Shown here: piece by piece, positions 16,821-26,398 of the stretch
How positions within the stretch are numbered: position 1 is the stretch's first letter
Layout of the letters: each line of letters starts with the position of its first letter
Source: an uncultured Anaeroplasmataceae bacterium
GTDB taxonomy: Bacteria > Bacillota_I > Bacilli_A > Acholeplasmatales > Anaeroplasmataceae
DNA length: 64,000 nt
Assembly (NCBI GenBank): GCA_910584005.1
Contig: CAJTXR010000004.1
Coordinates: 1-64,000 of the forward strand
Direction of reading: 5' to 3'
Translations under genes and position numbers: made by a program
The notes under the pieces: generated by a model
The model's input: the letters and a program-made list of their open reading frames with translations, nothing else
What the model was told of the DNA's origin: nothing
Databases searched by the model: none

Positions 16821-18896
16821 GTGGAATTTCATAATAATAACCAAGAATGCTATTTTCTTTCTATCCAAGTAGAAAATGATTTAGAGTTAACAAAATTAAA
16901 TTATGAAATTGATGGAAAGAAGAACAAAATATTTCTTTCTAACCAAGGAGATTATGCAATTTATCTAGATCATTTCTCTTCCTTATGGATAGAAGAACAT
17001 AAGGAAGTTCATATGACACTTTCAAAGTGGAATGTCAAATATGAAAATGCGATAAAGCAATATCAAAATGCATTACTAAAAACGGAAACAAATTGTATTT
17101 ATACAATAAGGTCTTTATATGATAAACTCCCAACGGAACCAACAGAACGACTATATCATATTTTTAAACGACTTTTAGCTTTAACAATAGAAGCTGTTAA
17201 AAAAAAGGATCAGACATTAAAAAAGTTTATCCATGAAGAATTAAACCAACTTATACAAACTCAATATTCAGGAACACAAAATTATGTAGGAAATTGGTGG
17301 GTATTTGAAATTGGTATTCCGAGATGCTTAAATGAGATGCTAATCTTATTATATTTTGATCTTCCAAAAGAAGTGATATTTACATATTTATCCATAGAAA
17401 ACTTCTATCTTCCCCAAGCGGAATACGAGTATTATCGCAGGGATTACCCCAATATCCATCGTATAAAAACGAATTATGCTAATTTAGCAGATACAATTTA
17501 TATTTGTTTATTGCGAAATATCCTTTTCCAAAATGAAAAAGAAATTAAACATCTTTATTCTTTACTGCCCTCATTACTCAAAATTACAGAGTCTAAGAAT
17601 GGTTTTTATTTAGATGGGAGTTTTGTCTATCATGATTGTATTCCTTATAATGCATCTTATGGAGAGGTTTTACTTCATTCTATAACTAAAATTTTAGAGC
17701 TTTATTCTTTTTTAGAAGTAGATTGCAGTTCATATTATGAATCTTTATACACCATCATAGAAAAATCATATATTCCATTTTTATATCATCAAAGAGCTTT
17801 AGACTGTGTTAGAGGAAGAGCGATTAGCCGAACCAAAGGAGCAATGTATAGCTTTGAAACGATATTGAATTCTTTTCATCGACTAGCAAAACTTTTTGCA
17901 AAACAAGGGTTTTTAGATTATATTTTTAATGAAGAAATGATTTTCTATTATACGCCAAAGGTATATGCATTTAACGCAATGGATCGTTATATAAAAAGAA
18001 ATCAAGACTATTTAATTGCAATTTCTGCTTATTCTAAATTTATTTCTAATTATGAAAGTATTAATGGTGAGAACCTTTTAGGTTCATATCAATCTAATTT
18101 CACTTTTGATTTGTATTACAATCAGAACCCAACTGTAAATGAAGTATTAAAGGTTCATCCTTTTTACCGCAATGGGTCGACAAATATTTTAGAACTAGAA
18201 AATCCGAATGAAACAATGGAAAATCAGATTACAGCAGGTGTGACACAAAAGAATCTTTTGAATACATGTTTTCATCAAAAAAATACTGTAGAAGGTTATT
18301 TTTCTAAATTTGTATTAGAAAATTCAATGGTAGCAGTTGGAACCAATATCCATTCTTTGAAAGAATATGTTTCTACTATATATAATTTTGAAGAAGATTA
18401 TCTTTTTCATAAAAACAAAATAGAAACGGAAACATTTAAGATTATTGTGGAAGAGGCTCCTCTTATTGAAAAATTTAAAGAAGAAAGATCCTTTCATGAT
18501 TTAAATTTAAATGAAGAAGATGTCAAAAAGACCTTTTCAGTCACAAGAGCTTATTATAAAAACCCTAAGCGGTATGTATATCAACTTTATCCTAAAGCAA
18601 AATGTATAGAGGATTCTTATCAATTATATACTTTAGAAAATGCACATATTATAAAGTATAAAACATATTATATGATCAATCTATTTACCAAGGATAAGGT
18701 AATATTTGAGGATATGCAGTTTCAAGGGCCTGCTTGTATGATTATTGAACAAACAGAAAATGAATATATAGTTAAAGTTGCCACAGATAGTAAAACCCCA
18801 ATTTATATACAAATTAAAGGTTATGAAAATGAACAGAATTTATTCCAATTTGATGATGAATTTGAACATACCATTCATTTTAGGAGGAATACATGA
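16821..18896 (+). CDS. Polysaccharide lyase family 8 (hyaluronate/chondroitin lyase-like), predicted cytoplasmic
   Basis: A 691-residue PL8-type lyase beginning at GTG with AAGGGG eight bases upstream. The alpha-toroid domain (about 80-370) carries NWWVFEIGIP, N221 (YANLAD), H271 (DGSFVYHD), Y280 (NASYG) and RGRAISR (331-337). The N-H-Y spacing of 50 and 9 residues equals that of pneumococcal hyaluronate lyase (N349, H399, Y408), so beta-elimination is expected. A beta-sandwich of about 300 residues follows. There is no signal peptide or membrane segment, unlike usual secreted PL8 enzymes. It likely cuts imported oligosaccharides to unsaturated disaccharides for GH88. Hyaluronan versus chondroitin preference cannot be read. 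Confidence 0.88.
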   Translation: MEFHNNNQECYFLSIQVENDLELTKLNYEIDGKKNKIFLSNQGDYAIYLDHFSSLWIEEHKEVHMTLSKWNVKYENAIKQYQNALLKTETNCIYTIRSLYDKLPTEPTERLYHIFKRLLALTIEAVKKKDQTLKKFIHEELNQLIQTQYSGTQNYVGNWWVFEIGIPRCLNEMLILLYFDLPKEVIFTYLSIENFYLPQAEYEYYRRDYPNIHRIKTNYANLADTIYICLLRNILFQNEKEIKHLYSLLPSLLKITESKNGFYLDGSFVYHDCIPYNASYGEVLLHSITKILELYSFLEVDCSSYYESLYTIIEKSYIPFLYHQRALDCVRGRAISRTKGAMYSFETILNSFHRLAKLFAKQGFLDYIFNEEMIFYYTPKVYAFNAMDRYIKRNQDYLIAISAYSKFISNYESINGENLLGSYQSNFTFDLYYNQNPTVNEVLKVHPFYRNGSTNILELENPNETMENQITAGVTQKNLLNTCFHQKNTVEGYFSKFVLENSMVAVGTNIHSLKEYVSTIYNFEEDYLFHKNKIETETFKIIVEEAPLIEKFKEERSFHDLNLNEEDVKKTFSVTRAYYKNPKRYVYQLYPKAKCIEDSYQLYTLENAHIIKYKTYYMINLFTKDKVIFEDMQFQGPACMIIEQTENEYIVKVATDSKTPIYIQIKGYENEQNLFQFDDEFEHTIHFRRNT

Positions 18897-21796
18897 AAAA
18901 GTGGAAACATGTAATTGGTATTATAATTTTTAGTATCATATGGGGTATATGGATTCCAACACATGCGGAAAAAGAAAAATTGGAGGCAACAGATTATATT
19001 CATGTGGAGGCAAATGATGTAACTAGCCAAATAAACTCTTTTCTTTTAGAGTGTAAAAAACAAAATAAGGATGCTTATTTTCAAGCAGGAATTTATAAGA
19101 TTAATGGGACAATTACACTGAGAGATGGTGTTTCTTTGTTTGGGGAACAAGGCGTTGTATTTCAAGGAACGGATCAAGTATATCAAAGTTATATGCGGGA
19201 TGATCAAGAAAAAGTTACAGCCATTCAGATTGAACATATCATATTTGATAATGTGACTCTTTATTTTCAAAATGCCAACTCTACAGGTATTCAGATTCAC
19301 CACAATGCATTTATAAATGCTAGAAGAGTAAGCCTAGATATTGCATCTGGTCTAAGACCTGATGCTCAAAATAAAAATGGTGGAGAATCCACAGGATACT
19401 ATATTTCTAAAAATTATCATAATATAACAATAACATCTAATTTATTTTTTCGAGATGAAAACAGTCTAGGTAGAGGTATTGGGCTTTATAAAACAAAAGA
19501 TTCTATCATACAAGATAATTATTTTGGGGTATTAGAAGAGGTAGACCAAAGTATTGTTTCTTCAGAAACTAAAGCGTTAAAACAGGAAATTCTTGCATTA
19601 GACCTATTAGACACAACATCCAATCAAGGCTATTTTATGACAGGAATTAATATATTGAATTCGGACGTTCATACGAAGATTATAGGGAATCATTTCTCAT
19701 TGAATATGGATATTACGGAAGTAGAATACGAAAATCAAAGTCAGTCTACCTTCGGATATAATAGAGATCATATCATCTATGCAAAATTATTCTCTGGATT
19801 AGAAATTGCAGGGAATTATTTTAAAGGTATGAATAAAAATCAAGATGGTGCAGTAAAATGCCGAAACGGAGAAAATTTACTCATTTATAAAAATGTATTT
19901 GAAGATTCTTTAATTTTATTATATGTGCAGAATGCTCAAACCAATTTGTATTTAAAAAACGTATTAATAAAAGAAAATATATTTTTAAATAAAGCATATA
20001 CAACTCAATTAGTCCAACTTCCTTATCGTAAGCCAGACGGTTCGTCTACTACTTTAAATAAATATTTAACCATTGATTATTTAATTTTACTTAAAAATTA
20101 CAATGCCAATGCAGTTATTGATTGTATCTCAATTGTATCAAATCAATTCTATTCTTGTGGACTTAAAAATGAACAAATCCGAATTGATAATACGAATTTT
20201 AAAATGCCTACCAATTTAACCATAAAAGAGAATGTAAATATATTGAATCAAGAACTTCGCTTAACAATACGAGATACATTAGGAGAAGAAAATTATGATT
20301 CAAATCAAGGTAAATCTCCAAACTATCAAAATGGAATAGAATATACATCAGTGGTCGACGAGTACCAAGAAATCAATGAAGAAGTACTCGCTTCCTGCCA
20401 AGAGATAGAATATCAAGTAATAAATAATCAAATTCAATGTGAAGCTGATTTCGTATATATTGATGGAGAACGCTATAATCAAGAAAACTTAGAAACTAAG
20501 AAAACATATTTCTTGTTTATTGCAATTCCTACTACAATAACTATAATGGTTGAAGGCGAGCCTTATCAAGTTTCTTCTCATCATTACACCGCTCAATATG
20601 TGAAGATAGAAGTGCATTACCAAATTACATTTCATACTCAAGGGCATGGAATAGAACCAGACTCAATAAAAAATACAACAAAGATTCCTTCTTCTTTACC
20701 AACCCTTTCTGAAAAGGGGTATCGCTTTGAAGGCTGGTATATGGATCCGGCTTGCACAATTGAGGTAGTTAAAGAAACCCCAATTACAGAAGATATAACG
20801 TTATATGCCAAATGGGTAGAACTTCCAACACCAGTAGAGAAATATAGTGTAACATATAACAAGAAGGGACATGGAGCAGATCCTATAGCTTTAACAGATG
20901 TTACAGCATTACCAACAGAACTTCCAGTATTAAGCGAAGAAGGCTGGACATTTGGTGGTTGGTATTATGATGATGTATGTACAAAGAAAGCTACTGCTTT
21001 AGATGCGATAACAAAAGATACAACGCTATATGCCAAGTGGATTGAAAATAGAAAGTATACAATTATTTTTCAAATTATTGATGATCAGATTTTGACTAAA
21101 CTTCAAGTAGAGGAGGGAAAACGAATTCCTTCTTTAGTTGATCCTGAAAAAAAAGGATATCGCTTTGAAGGTTGGTATCTTGAGGCAAAATGTGATACTC
21201 TATGGGATTTTGAAAAAAATTTAGTAACTGAGGATTTAATTTTATATGGGAAATGGGTAAAAACCATATTTACAATTACTTATCAAACCAATGGAATAGG
21301 AGCTTGCCCATCCATTACAGGAACCGAACTTCCTAATCCTCTTCCTGAAATGAATGAATCTGGTTATCGCTTTGAAGGTTGGTATTATGATTCTAATTTT
21401 ACTACAAAAGCAAAAGAAAATGATGGTATTACAAAAGATACAATTCTTTATGCGAAATGGCAAAAACTGTCCTTTTACACAATTCAATTTAAAATTGTAA
21501 ATGGAGAAACTCTTGCGGTTGTATCTATAGAAGAAAATAAAAAACTTGCTGAACTTATTCCTCCTGAAAAAGAAGGATATACCTTTGAAGGCTGGTATAT
21601 AGATGAGGCCTGTACACAACAATGGAATTTTAATCAAAGTATTACTCAAGATCAAATTCTTTATGGAAAATGGAATAAAATAGAAAAACCAACTGCTAAG
21701 AATACGGTGCTCATTGTAAGTCTTGTTCTTACGGGGATATTCTGCTTGAGTGTAGCAGGAGGAATTGGATTCTTTTTATATAAAAAGAAAAAATAA
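18893..21796 (+). CDS. Surface beta-helix (pectate-lyase-fold) protein with five InlB B-type repeats and membrane anchor
   Basis: A 967-residue exported protein that starts on an ATGA overlap with the PL8 gene. A signal peptide ends near residue 25 (THAEKE). Residues about 30-480 look like a right-handed parallel beta-helix: repeated short strands rich in N, I and G such as NITITSNLFFRDEN and SIIQDNYFG. Five InlB B-like repeats (about 575-930) each end in LYAKW or LYGKW. The C-terminus is a hydrophobic helix plus KKKK. It could be a lyase of PL6-like type or a non-catalytic polymer holder; no catalytic residues are assigned. The anchor closely resembles that of the protein at 7446. Confidence 0.8.
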   Translation: MKKWKHVIGIIIFSIIWGIWIPTHAEKEKLEATDYIHVEANDVTSQINSFLLECKKQNKDAYFQAGIYKINGTITLRDGVSLFGEQGVVFQGTDQVYQSYMRDDQEKVTAIQIEHIIFDNVTLYFQNANSTGIQIHHNAFINARRVSLDIASGLRPDAQNKNGGESTGYYISKNYHNITITSNLFFRDENSLGRGIGLYKTKDSIIQDNYFGVLEEVDQSIVSSETKALKQEILALDLLDTTSNQGYFMTGINILNSDVHTKIIGNHFSLNMDITEVEYENQSQSTFGYNRDHIIYAKLFSGLEIAGNYFKGMNKNQDGAVKCRNGENLLIYKNVFEDSLILLYVQNAQTNLYLKNVLIKENIFLNKAYTTQLVQLPYRKPDGSSTTLNKYLTIDYLILLKNYNANAVIDCISIVSNQFYSCGLKNEQIRIDNTNFKMPTNLTIKENVNILNQELRLTIRDTLGEENYDSNQGKSPNYQNGIEYTSVVDEYQEINEEVLASCQEIEYQVINNQIQCEADFVYIDGERYNQENLETKKTYFLFIAIPTTITIMVEGEPYQVSSHHYTAQYVKIEVHYQITFHTQGHGIEPDSIKNTTKIPSSLPTLSEKGYRFEGWYMDPACTIEVVKETPITEDITLYAKWVELPTPVEKYSVTYNKKGHGADPIALTDVTALPTELPVLSEEGWTFGGWYYDDVCTKKATALDAITKDTTLYAKWIENRKYTIIFQIIDDQILTKLQVEEGKRIPSLVDPEKKGYRFEGWYLEAKCDTLWDFEKNLVTEDLILYGKWVKTIFTITYQTNGIGACPSITGTELPNPLPEMNESGYRFEGWYYDSNFTTKAKENDGITKDTILYAKWQKLSFYTIQFKIVNGETLAVVSIEENKKLAELIPPEKEGYTFEGWYIDEACTQQWNFNQSITQDQILYGKWNKIEKPTAKNTVLIVSLVLTGIFCLSVAGGIGFFLYKKKK
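20621..21677 (+). repeat. Five InlB B-type repeats of two subtypes
   Basis: Units alternate between a GHG-containing long form, like those at 9816-10450, and a form beginning YTIxFxIxD. All share GYxFEGWY and the closing YAKW/YGKW. The first two GHG motifs are 225 bases apart. The copies are more diverged from one another than the triplet in the upstream protein. Confidence 0.85.
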
Positions 21797-21803
21797 ATTA
21801 TGC

Positions 21804-21832
21804 TTTAAAAAAATGTAAATTTTTGATATAAT
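21804..21832 (+). promoter_or_regulatory. Probable promoter of the rpiR-nag operon
   Basis: TATAAT at 21827-21832 lies 17 bases after a weak TTTAAA -35. The RNA would begin near 21839, about 55 bases before the regulator start. No terminator was seen after the preceding gene, so read-through from the upstream operon is also possible. Confidence 0.55.
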
Positions 21833-21893
21833 TTGAGTAGTTTAATAGAACTTTTTAGAAAACAAAACGGATAAGTAAAGGCAGTGATTTATT

Positions 21894-22712
21894 ATGGTAA
21901 TTGATAAAAAGAAATTAGAAAGTATCCTTGTAAAAGAACGAGTTGAATTCTCTAAAACTGAAAAAATAATTCATAAGTATATTATTGAAAATCCAGAACA
22001 AGTTATTTATGATACTTTAAATAGTATTATGACAAGATTGCATGTAGGAGAGGCTTCAATTGTACGTTATTTTAAAAAGTTAGGATATGTCAATTTTATT
22101 GCATTTAAAATGGACATTTATAAAGCTTTACAAGAAATTAGCATTAAAAATGAATTGCCTTTTGTAGACAATATAACCAATAATATGATAGAGGTAATTC
22201 AAAAAACGAAAGCCTCTATTGATATGAAGGCTATAGATGCTGCGACAGATATTATTTTAGAATCTAAACAAGTAATCATTGCGGGTATGGGGACAAGCCA
22301 TACAACTGCTTTGGATATGTTTAGTAAAATATTACGTGTTGGTGTAAAACCAATCGTAATTAATGATAGCCATTTTTCTTATATGTACACAGCAGTTTTG
22401 AATGAGGAAACCTGTGCTATCATTTATTCTTTTAGTGGAGAAACTGAAGAAATGATTAAATTTGCAAAAAACTGCAAAGAAAAAAATGTAAAAACAATTG
22501 TAATTTCTAACTATGCCAATTCAACATTAAATTCTTTAGCAGATGTATTTTTAAAAACAAATGGATTTGAAAATGAAATTAATGGTGGATTTCTTTGTTC
22601 TAAAGTTTCTCAAATTTATGTGTGCGATGTATTAGTAACAAGTTGTGCACTAAGAAATATTGAAAAGACAAAAAAATATACACAGGATGTTACCAATACT
22701 GTGTTAAAATAA
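21894..22712 (+). CDS. RpiR/MurR-family transcriptional regulator (HTH plus SIS)
   Basis: A 272-residue regulator. The N-terminal winged HTH_6 domain (about 1-80) includes the recognition segment VGEASIVRYFKKLGY. The C-terminal SIS sugar-phosphate-binding domain (about 105-245) shows the phosphate loops GMGTSHT and SFSGETEE. Members usually sense a phosphosugar and control amino-sugar operons. As first gene of an operon that ends with the importer ATPase, it probably senses GlcNAc-6-P, GlcN-6-P or a related product and controls this and perhaps the upstream operon. Confidence 0.88.
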   Translation: MVIDKKKLESILVKERVEFSKTEKIIHKYIIENPEQVIYDTLNSIMTRLHVGEASIVRYFKKLGYVNFIAFKMDIYKALQEISIKNELPFVDNITNNMIEVIQKTKASIDMKAIDAATDIILESKQVIIAGMGTSHTTALDMFSKILRVGVKPIVINDSHFSYMYTAVLNEETCAIIYSFSGETEEMIKFAKNCKEKNVKTIVISNYANSTLNSLADVFLKTNGFENEINGGFLCSKVSQIYVCDVLVTSCALRNIEKTKKYTQDVTNTVLK

Positions 22713-22722
22713 GGAGTTATTC

Positions 22723-23598
22723 ATGTATCAAATACACAATACATGCTTTCGTTTAAGCATTTCAGAACTTGGAGCTGAACTAGAGGAATTGTGTGTCAAA
22801 GATATAAATATACTTTGGAAAAGAAATGATCTTTGGAAAAATCAAAGTCCACTTTTATTTCCATTTATTGGGAATTTAAAAGAAGGATACTATCTTTATC
22901 AAGGAAAAAAATATAAAATGGATGCTCATGGTTTTCTCCGTAATCAAGTTTTTCAGCTTGTTCAAAAGACAGAAAGTTCTATTACACTTTCGGCATCTTA
23001 TACAGAAGAAACTTTAAAAGAATACCCATTTCAATTTCAATTTTTTATAACATATTCTCTTCATCTTGATCATATTTCTATATCCTTTGAAATAAAGAAT
23101 GTAGGAACGGGCCCTATGTATTTTACAGTAGGATTTCACCCAGGATTCGATTATGATGGATTAAAACAGCTTTTGGGTGAAAATATAAATTTAAAGTTTT
23201 TCACCCAAAAAACAACATCGATTTTATTTGATCCTAAATATGTTTGTGATGAACAAGAAATTTTTTTACAACCAGAAATATTACTTACTGATTTTTCTAA
23301 AGAACTCATAAGCCAAAGAACACTTTGTTATAAAGTCAATCAAGTGGATATTAAAGCGAATACGAAGGCAATTCGTATTTTGCATGATATGCCCTTTACT
23401 GCATTTTGGCAAAGTAAGCCAGAAAACCCACAATTTCTTTGTGTAGAGCCATGGTATGGATTGCCAGATGAGAATCAAACCAATCACCAACTGATTGAAA
23501 AAAAATATATACAAATGAATTCGGCGAAAAATACCTTCAAAACGAAGATGAATATATACTTTATAGAAGGAGAAGAAAATGGAAATCATAAAATGTAA
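22723..23598 (+). CDS. Aldose 1-epimerase family protein, LacX-like
   Basis: A 291-residue galactose-mutarotase-fold protein. It has the family pattern of an N-terminal ISELGAELxEL strand, LLFPFIGNLKEGYY, the DAHGFLR segment with the likely active-site histidine, and GFHPGFDY. LacX-like members are thought to interconvert anomers of free or phosphorylated sugars. AAGGAG overlaps the upstream stop codon region. Its last 20 bases overlap nagB. It may prepare the amino sugar or uronate released by GH88 for its kinase. Confidence 0.82.
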   Translation: MYQIHNTCFRLSISELGAELEELCVKDINILWKRNDLWKNQSPLLFPFIGNLKEGYYLYQGKKYKMDAHGFLRNQVFQLVQKTESSITLSASYTEETLKEYPFQFQFFITYSLHLDHISISFEIKNVGTGPMYFTVGFHPGFDYDGLKQLLGENINLKFFTQKTTSILFDPKYVCDEQEIFLQPEILLTDFSKELISQRTLCYKVNQVDIKANTKAIRILHDMPFTAFWQSKPENPQFLCVEPWYGLPDENQTNHQLIEKKYIQMNSAKNTFKTKMNIYFIEGEENGNHKM

Positions 23599-24307
23599 GG
23601 ATTATAAGGAAGCAAGTAAAGTTGCAGGAGATATTCTTTCTCATGCGATTCAAGAAAAGCCAGATATTGTTTTAGGTTTGGCTACAGGATCTTCACCTAT
23701 AGGAATCTATCAAAATCTTATAGAAGATTATGAAAATAAAAAAATAAGTTTTGAGAATGTTAAAACTTATAATTTAGATGAATATGTAGGGATAAATAGA
23801 GATTGTCCACAGAGTTATTACTCCTTTATGAATGATCATTTATTTCATCATGTAAACATCAAAAAAGAAAATGTTCATATTCCTTATGCTACTCCTAAAG
23901 CGTTAGAGGAGTCTTGTCAAAAATATTCTGATGAATTGGATAAAACGGTTGTTGATATTCAATTATTGGGCATTGGAGCGAATGGTCATATTGGCTTTAA
24001 TGAACCTAAAACCCCTTTTGAACAAAAGACTTTTATTGTAGAATTGACAGATAAGACAAGACAAGACAATAAAAGATTCTTTAATTCTATAGATGAAGTT
24101 CCTACAAAAGCAATTACTATGGGAATTGCAGAAATTATGAAAGCAAAGAAAATTGTATTAATTGCGACAGGAAAAAATAAAGCTGAAGCAATGAAACGAT
24201 TGATATCAAAAGAAGTCACAACAGATTTCCCAGCTAGTGTGTTACATTTACATCAAGATGTCGTTGTAGTGACAGATGAAGAAGCTTTAAGCCTGGTGAG
24301 TCAGTAA
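23579..24307 (+). CDS. nagB: Glucosamine-6-phosphate deaminase
   Basis: A 242-residue enzyme converting glucosamine 6-phosphate to fructose 6-phosphate and ammonia. ATGSSPIGIY forms the phosphate loop (35-44). The catalytic set fits D67 (NLDEY), N135, H137 (GANGHIGFNEP) and E142; asparagine at the position of E. coli D141 is also usual in Bacillus-type NagB. Length matches Bacillus NagB and lacks the enterobacterial C-terminal allosteric tail. It overlaps nagA by one base (TAATG). Confidence 0.96.
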   Translation: MEIIKCKDYKEASKVAGDILSHAIQEKPDIVLGLATGSSPIGIYQNLIEDYENKKISFENVKTYNLDEYVGINRDCPQSYYSFMNDHLFHHVNIKKENVHIPYATPKALEESCQKYSDELDKTVVDIQLLGIGANGHIGFNEPKTPFEQKTFIVELTDKTRQDNKRFFNSIDEVPTKAITMGIAEIMKAKKIVLIATGKNKAEAMKRLISKEVTTDFPASVLHLHQDVVVVTDEEALSLVSQ

Positions 24308-25452
24308 TGAAAATTCCAGGATTTAAGAATACCAATATTTATATTGCTGGGAAGGGGATTTGTAAAACATCTCTTATCGTTGAGGATGGCAAAATAAAAG
24401 ATATTGGGAATGCAAAAGAAAATCTCATTGAACTAGAAGATCAGTTTATTGTTGTTCCAGGATTTATAGATAAACACATTCATGGTGCAAATGGAGCAGA
24501 TTTTATGAATCCTACACCAGAAGATATTGAAAAAATTGTTTCTTCAATTTGTAAGGAAGGAACAACGAGCTGCTTAGCGACAACGATGACTCAGAGTAAA
24601 GAAAAAATTATCCAAAGTTTGCAAAACATAGCTAAATATATTGAAAGGAAACCTACAGGAGTAGAAATCTTAGGAGTTCATTTAGAAGGCCCTTTCATTA
24701 GTCCTAATCATGCAGGAGCACAACCTAAAGAATTTATAATTCCATGTGATATGCAAGTTTTTGAAGAATTTAATCAAGCTGCCGCTCATACCATAAAGCA
24801 AGTTACAATAGCCTATGAGGAAAATGGAAAGGATTTTACTAAGGAGGTAACAAAACAAGGAGTACTTATCTCTTTAGGACATACGGATTGTACTTATGAT
24901 TTAACAGTAGAGGCAATTTCTCAGGGAGCTAGTTCTATATCTCATATGTTTAATGCAATGCGAGAATTTCATCATCGCGATGGGGGCATTATAGGAGCCG
25001 CATTCCTTCATAATGAATTAAATTGTGAATTGATTTGTGATTTGATTCATGTATCCAGCCCTGTTATCCAAATCCTTCATAAAAATAAACCCAAAGAAAA
25101 AATATGTTTAATTACGGATTCAATGGAAGCAAAATGGATGCCAGATGGAGTATATCATTTGGGCGGTCAAAAAGTTATTGTAAAAGACAATGAAGCTCGA
25201 TTAGAGGACGGAACATTGGCTGGTTCAACTTTAAAAATGAATGAAGCAATTCATAATTTTATGAATGCTACAGGTATCTCTTTTACAGAAGCTATTGATT
25301 ATGCAACGCTTCATCCAGCACAATGTCTTCATATAGAAGATAGAAAAGGGAGTATTGAAATTGGCAAAGATGCCGACCTAGTGGTTATAGACAAGGATTT
25401 TACTGTTTATATGACCATTTGTCGAGGAGAAGTTGTTTATTCTAAGCTATAA
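24307..25452 (+). CDS. nagA: N-acetylglucosamine-6-phosphate deacetylase
   Basis: A 381-residue amidohydrolase that removes acetate from GlcNAc-6-phosphate to give the NagB substrate. The metal-site residues are visible: H57/H59 (KHIHG), E127 (HLEGPF), H192 (LGHTD), H213 (SHMFNAM), H248 and the catalytic D271 (ITDSME). HLEGPFISPNHAGAQ is the family signature. The order kinase, NagA, NagB is the complete route from GlcNAc to fructose 6-phosphate and matches the hyaluronan amino sugar. Confidence 0.96.
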   Translation: MKIPGFKNTNIYIAGKGICKTSLIVEDGKIKDIGNAKENLIELEDQFIVVPGFIDKHIHGANGADFMNPTPEDIEKIVSSICKEGTTSCLATTMTQSKEKIIQSLQNIAKYIERKPTGVEILGVHLEGPFISPNHAGAQPKEFIIPCDMQVFEEFNQAAAHTIKQVTIAYEENGKDFTKEVTKQGVLISLGHTDCTYDLTVEAISQGASSISHMFNAMREFHHRDGGIIGAAFLHNELNCELICDLIHVSSPVIQILHKNKPKEKICLITDSMEAKWMPDGVYHLGGQKVIVKDNEARLEDGTLAGSTLKMNEAIHNFMNATGISFTEAIDYATLHPAQCLHIEDRKGSIEIGKDADLVVIDKDFTVYMTICRGEVVYSKL

Positions 25453-25464
25453 GGAGCAAATATT

Positions 25465-26397
25465 ATGTATGTTTTTGGTATAGATATTGGTGGGACATCG
25501 ATTAAAATTGGTTGTTTTTATGAGGATGGAGCACTTAAACATCAGTGGGAGATTCCTACAAGAAAAGAAAAAGTTTTTCAAGATCTTTCTAAAAGTATCC
25601 TTAAGTATTTAGACTTTCAAGATCTAAGGATAGAGGATGTTTATGGATATGGAATAGGAGTTCCAGGAATTATGCAATCTGGTATTGCCAAAAAATGTGT
25701 GAATTTAGGATGGGTGGATGTAGATATTCGATTAGAATTTTGCAAAGCTATTGGATATGATGCAAGAGTATATGTATTTAATGATGCAAATATGGCCGCT
25801 TATGGTGAAGCCTCTCTTTCTAAAGAACAATTAGATTCTGTCGTATTTATCACTTTAGGAACTGGTGTTGGAGGTGGAATTATTCTTCATGGGGAAATTG
25901 TTGAAGGAGCATATGGATTGGGCGGAGAAATTGGACATATGAAAGTGGATGATTTCTATCAATTTCAGTGTTCCTGTGGAAAAACAGGATGTTTAGAAAC
26001 CTTAGCTTCGGCAACTGGTATCGTGCGTTTGACTTTCCACTTACAAAATCAATATCCTACAAAATTACATCTTGTGGATACACTAACAGCTAAGGAAGTG
26101 ATGGATGCTGCTAAAAATGAGGATATCTTAGCTGTTCATGTAGTAAAAGAGGCTTGTAAAGCCTTAGCAACAAGTTTAGCTATCCTATCCGTAACGATTA
26201 ATCCTAGTTTATTTATTATTGGCGGTGGAGTAAGTAATGCTGGAGAATTTTTATTGCAAGAAATTCAAAATCAGTATAATGAAGCATGTATTCCTTTAGC
26301 AAAGAATACAAAAATACAATTAGCAAAACTAAAAAATAATGCAGGCATATATGGAGCTTGTGCTTATTTAATAAAAAAGAAACATGAGGTAGAATAA
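25465..26397 (+). CDS. ROK-family sugar kinase (probable N-acetylglucosamine or glucokinase)
   Basis: A 310-residue ROK kinase. The ATP loop FGIDIGGTSIK is at 4-14 and the catalytic aspartate D107 is in FNDAN. The zinc site is H158, C169, C171 and C176 (CSCGKTGCLE). GEIGH at 154-158 is typical of the family and of HexNAc-binding members. Within this operon it most simply makes GlcNAc-6-phosphate for NagA. It is a close paralogue of the kinase at 30198. Glucose or ManNAc as substrate is not excluded. Confidence 0.9.
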   Translation: MYVFGIDIGGTSIKIGCFYEDGALKHQWEIPTRKEKVFQDLSKSILKYLDFQDLRIEDVYGYGIGVPGIMQSGIAKKCVNLGWVDVDIRLEFCKAIGYDARVYVFNDANMAAYGEASLSKEQLDSVVFITLGTGVGGGIILHGEIVEGAYGLGGEIGHMKVDDFYQFQCSCGKTGCLETLASATGIVRLTFHLQNQYPTKLHLVDTLTAKEVMDAAKNEDILAVHVVKEACKALATSLAILSVTINPSLFIIGGGVSNAGEFLLQEIQNQYNEACIPLAKNTKIQLAKLKNNAGIYGACAYLIKKKHEVE

Positions 26398-26398
26398 A

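Noticed and set aside
21242..21655. 137-codon minus-strand open frame
   Set aside because: It lies entirely opposite the InlB-repeat codons of the surface beta-helix protein, with no ribosome site or recognisable domain.
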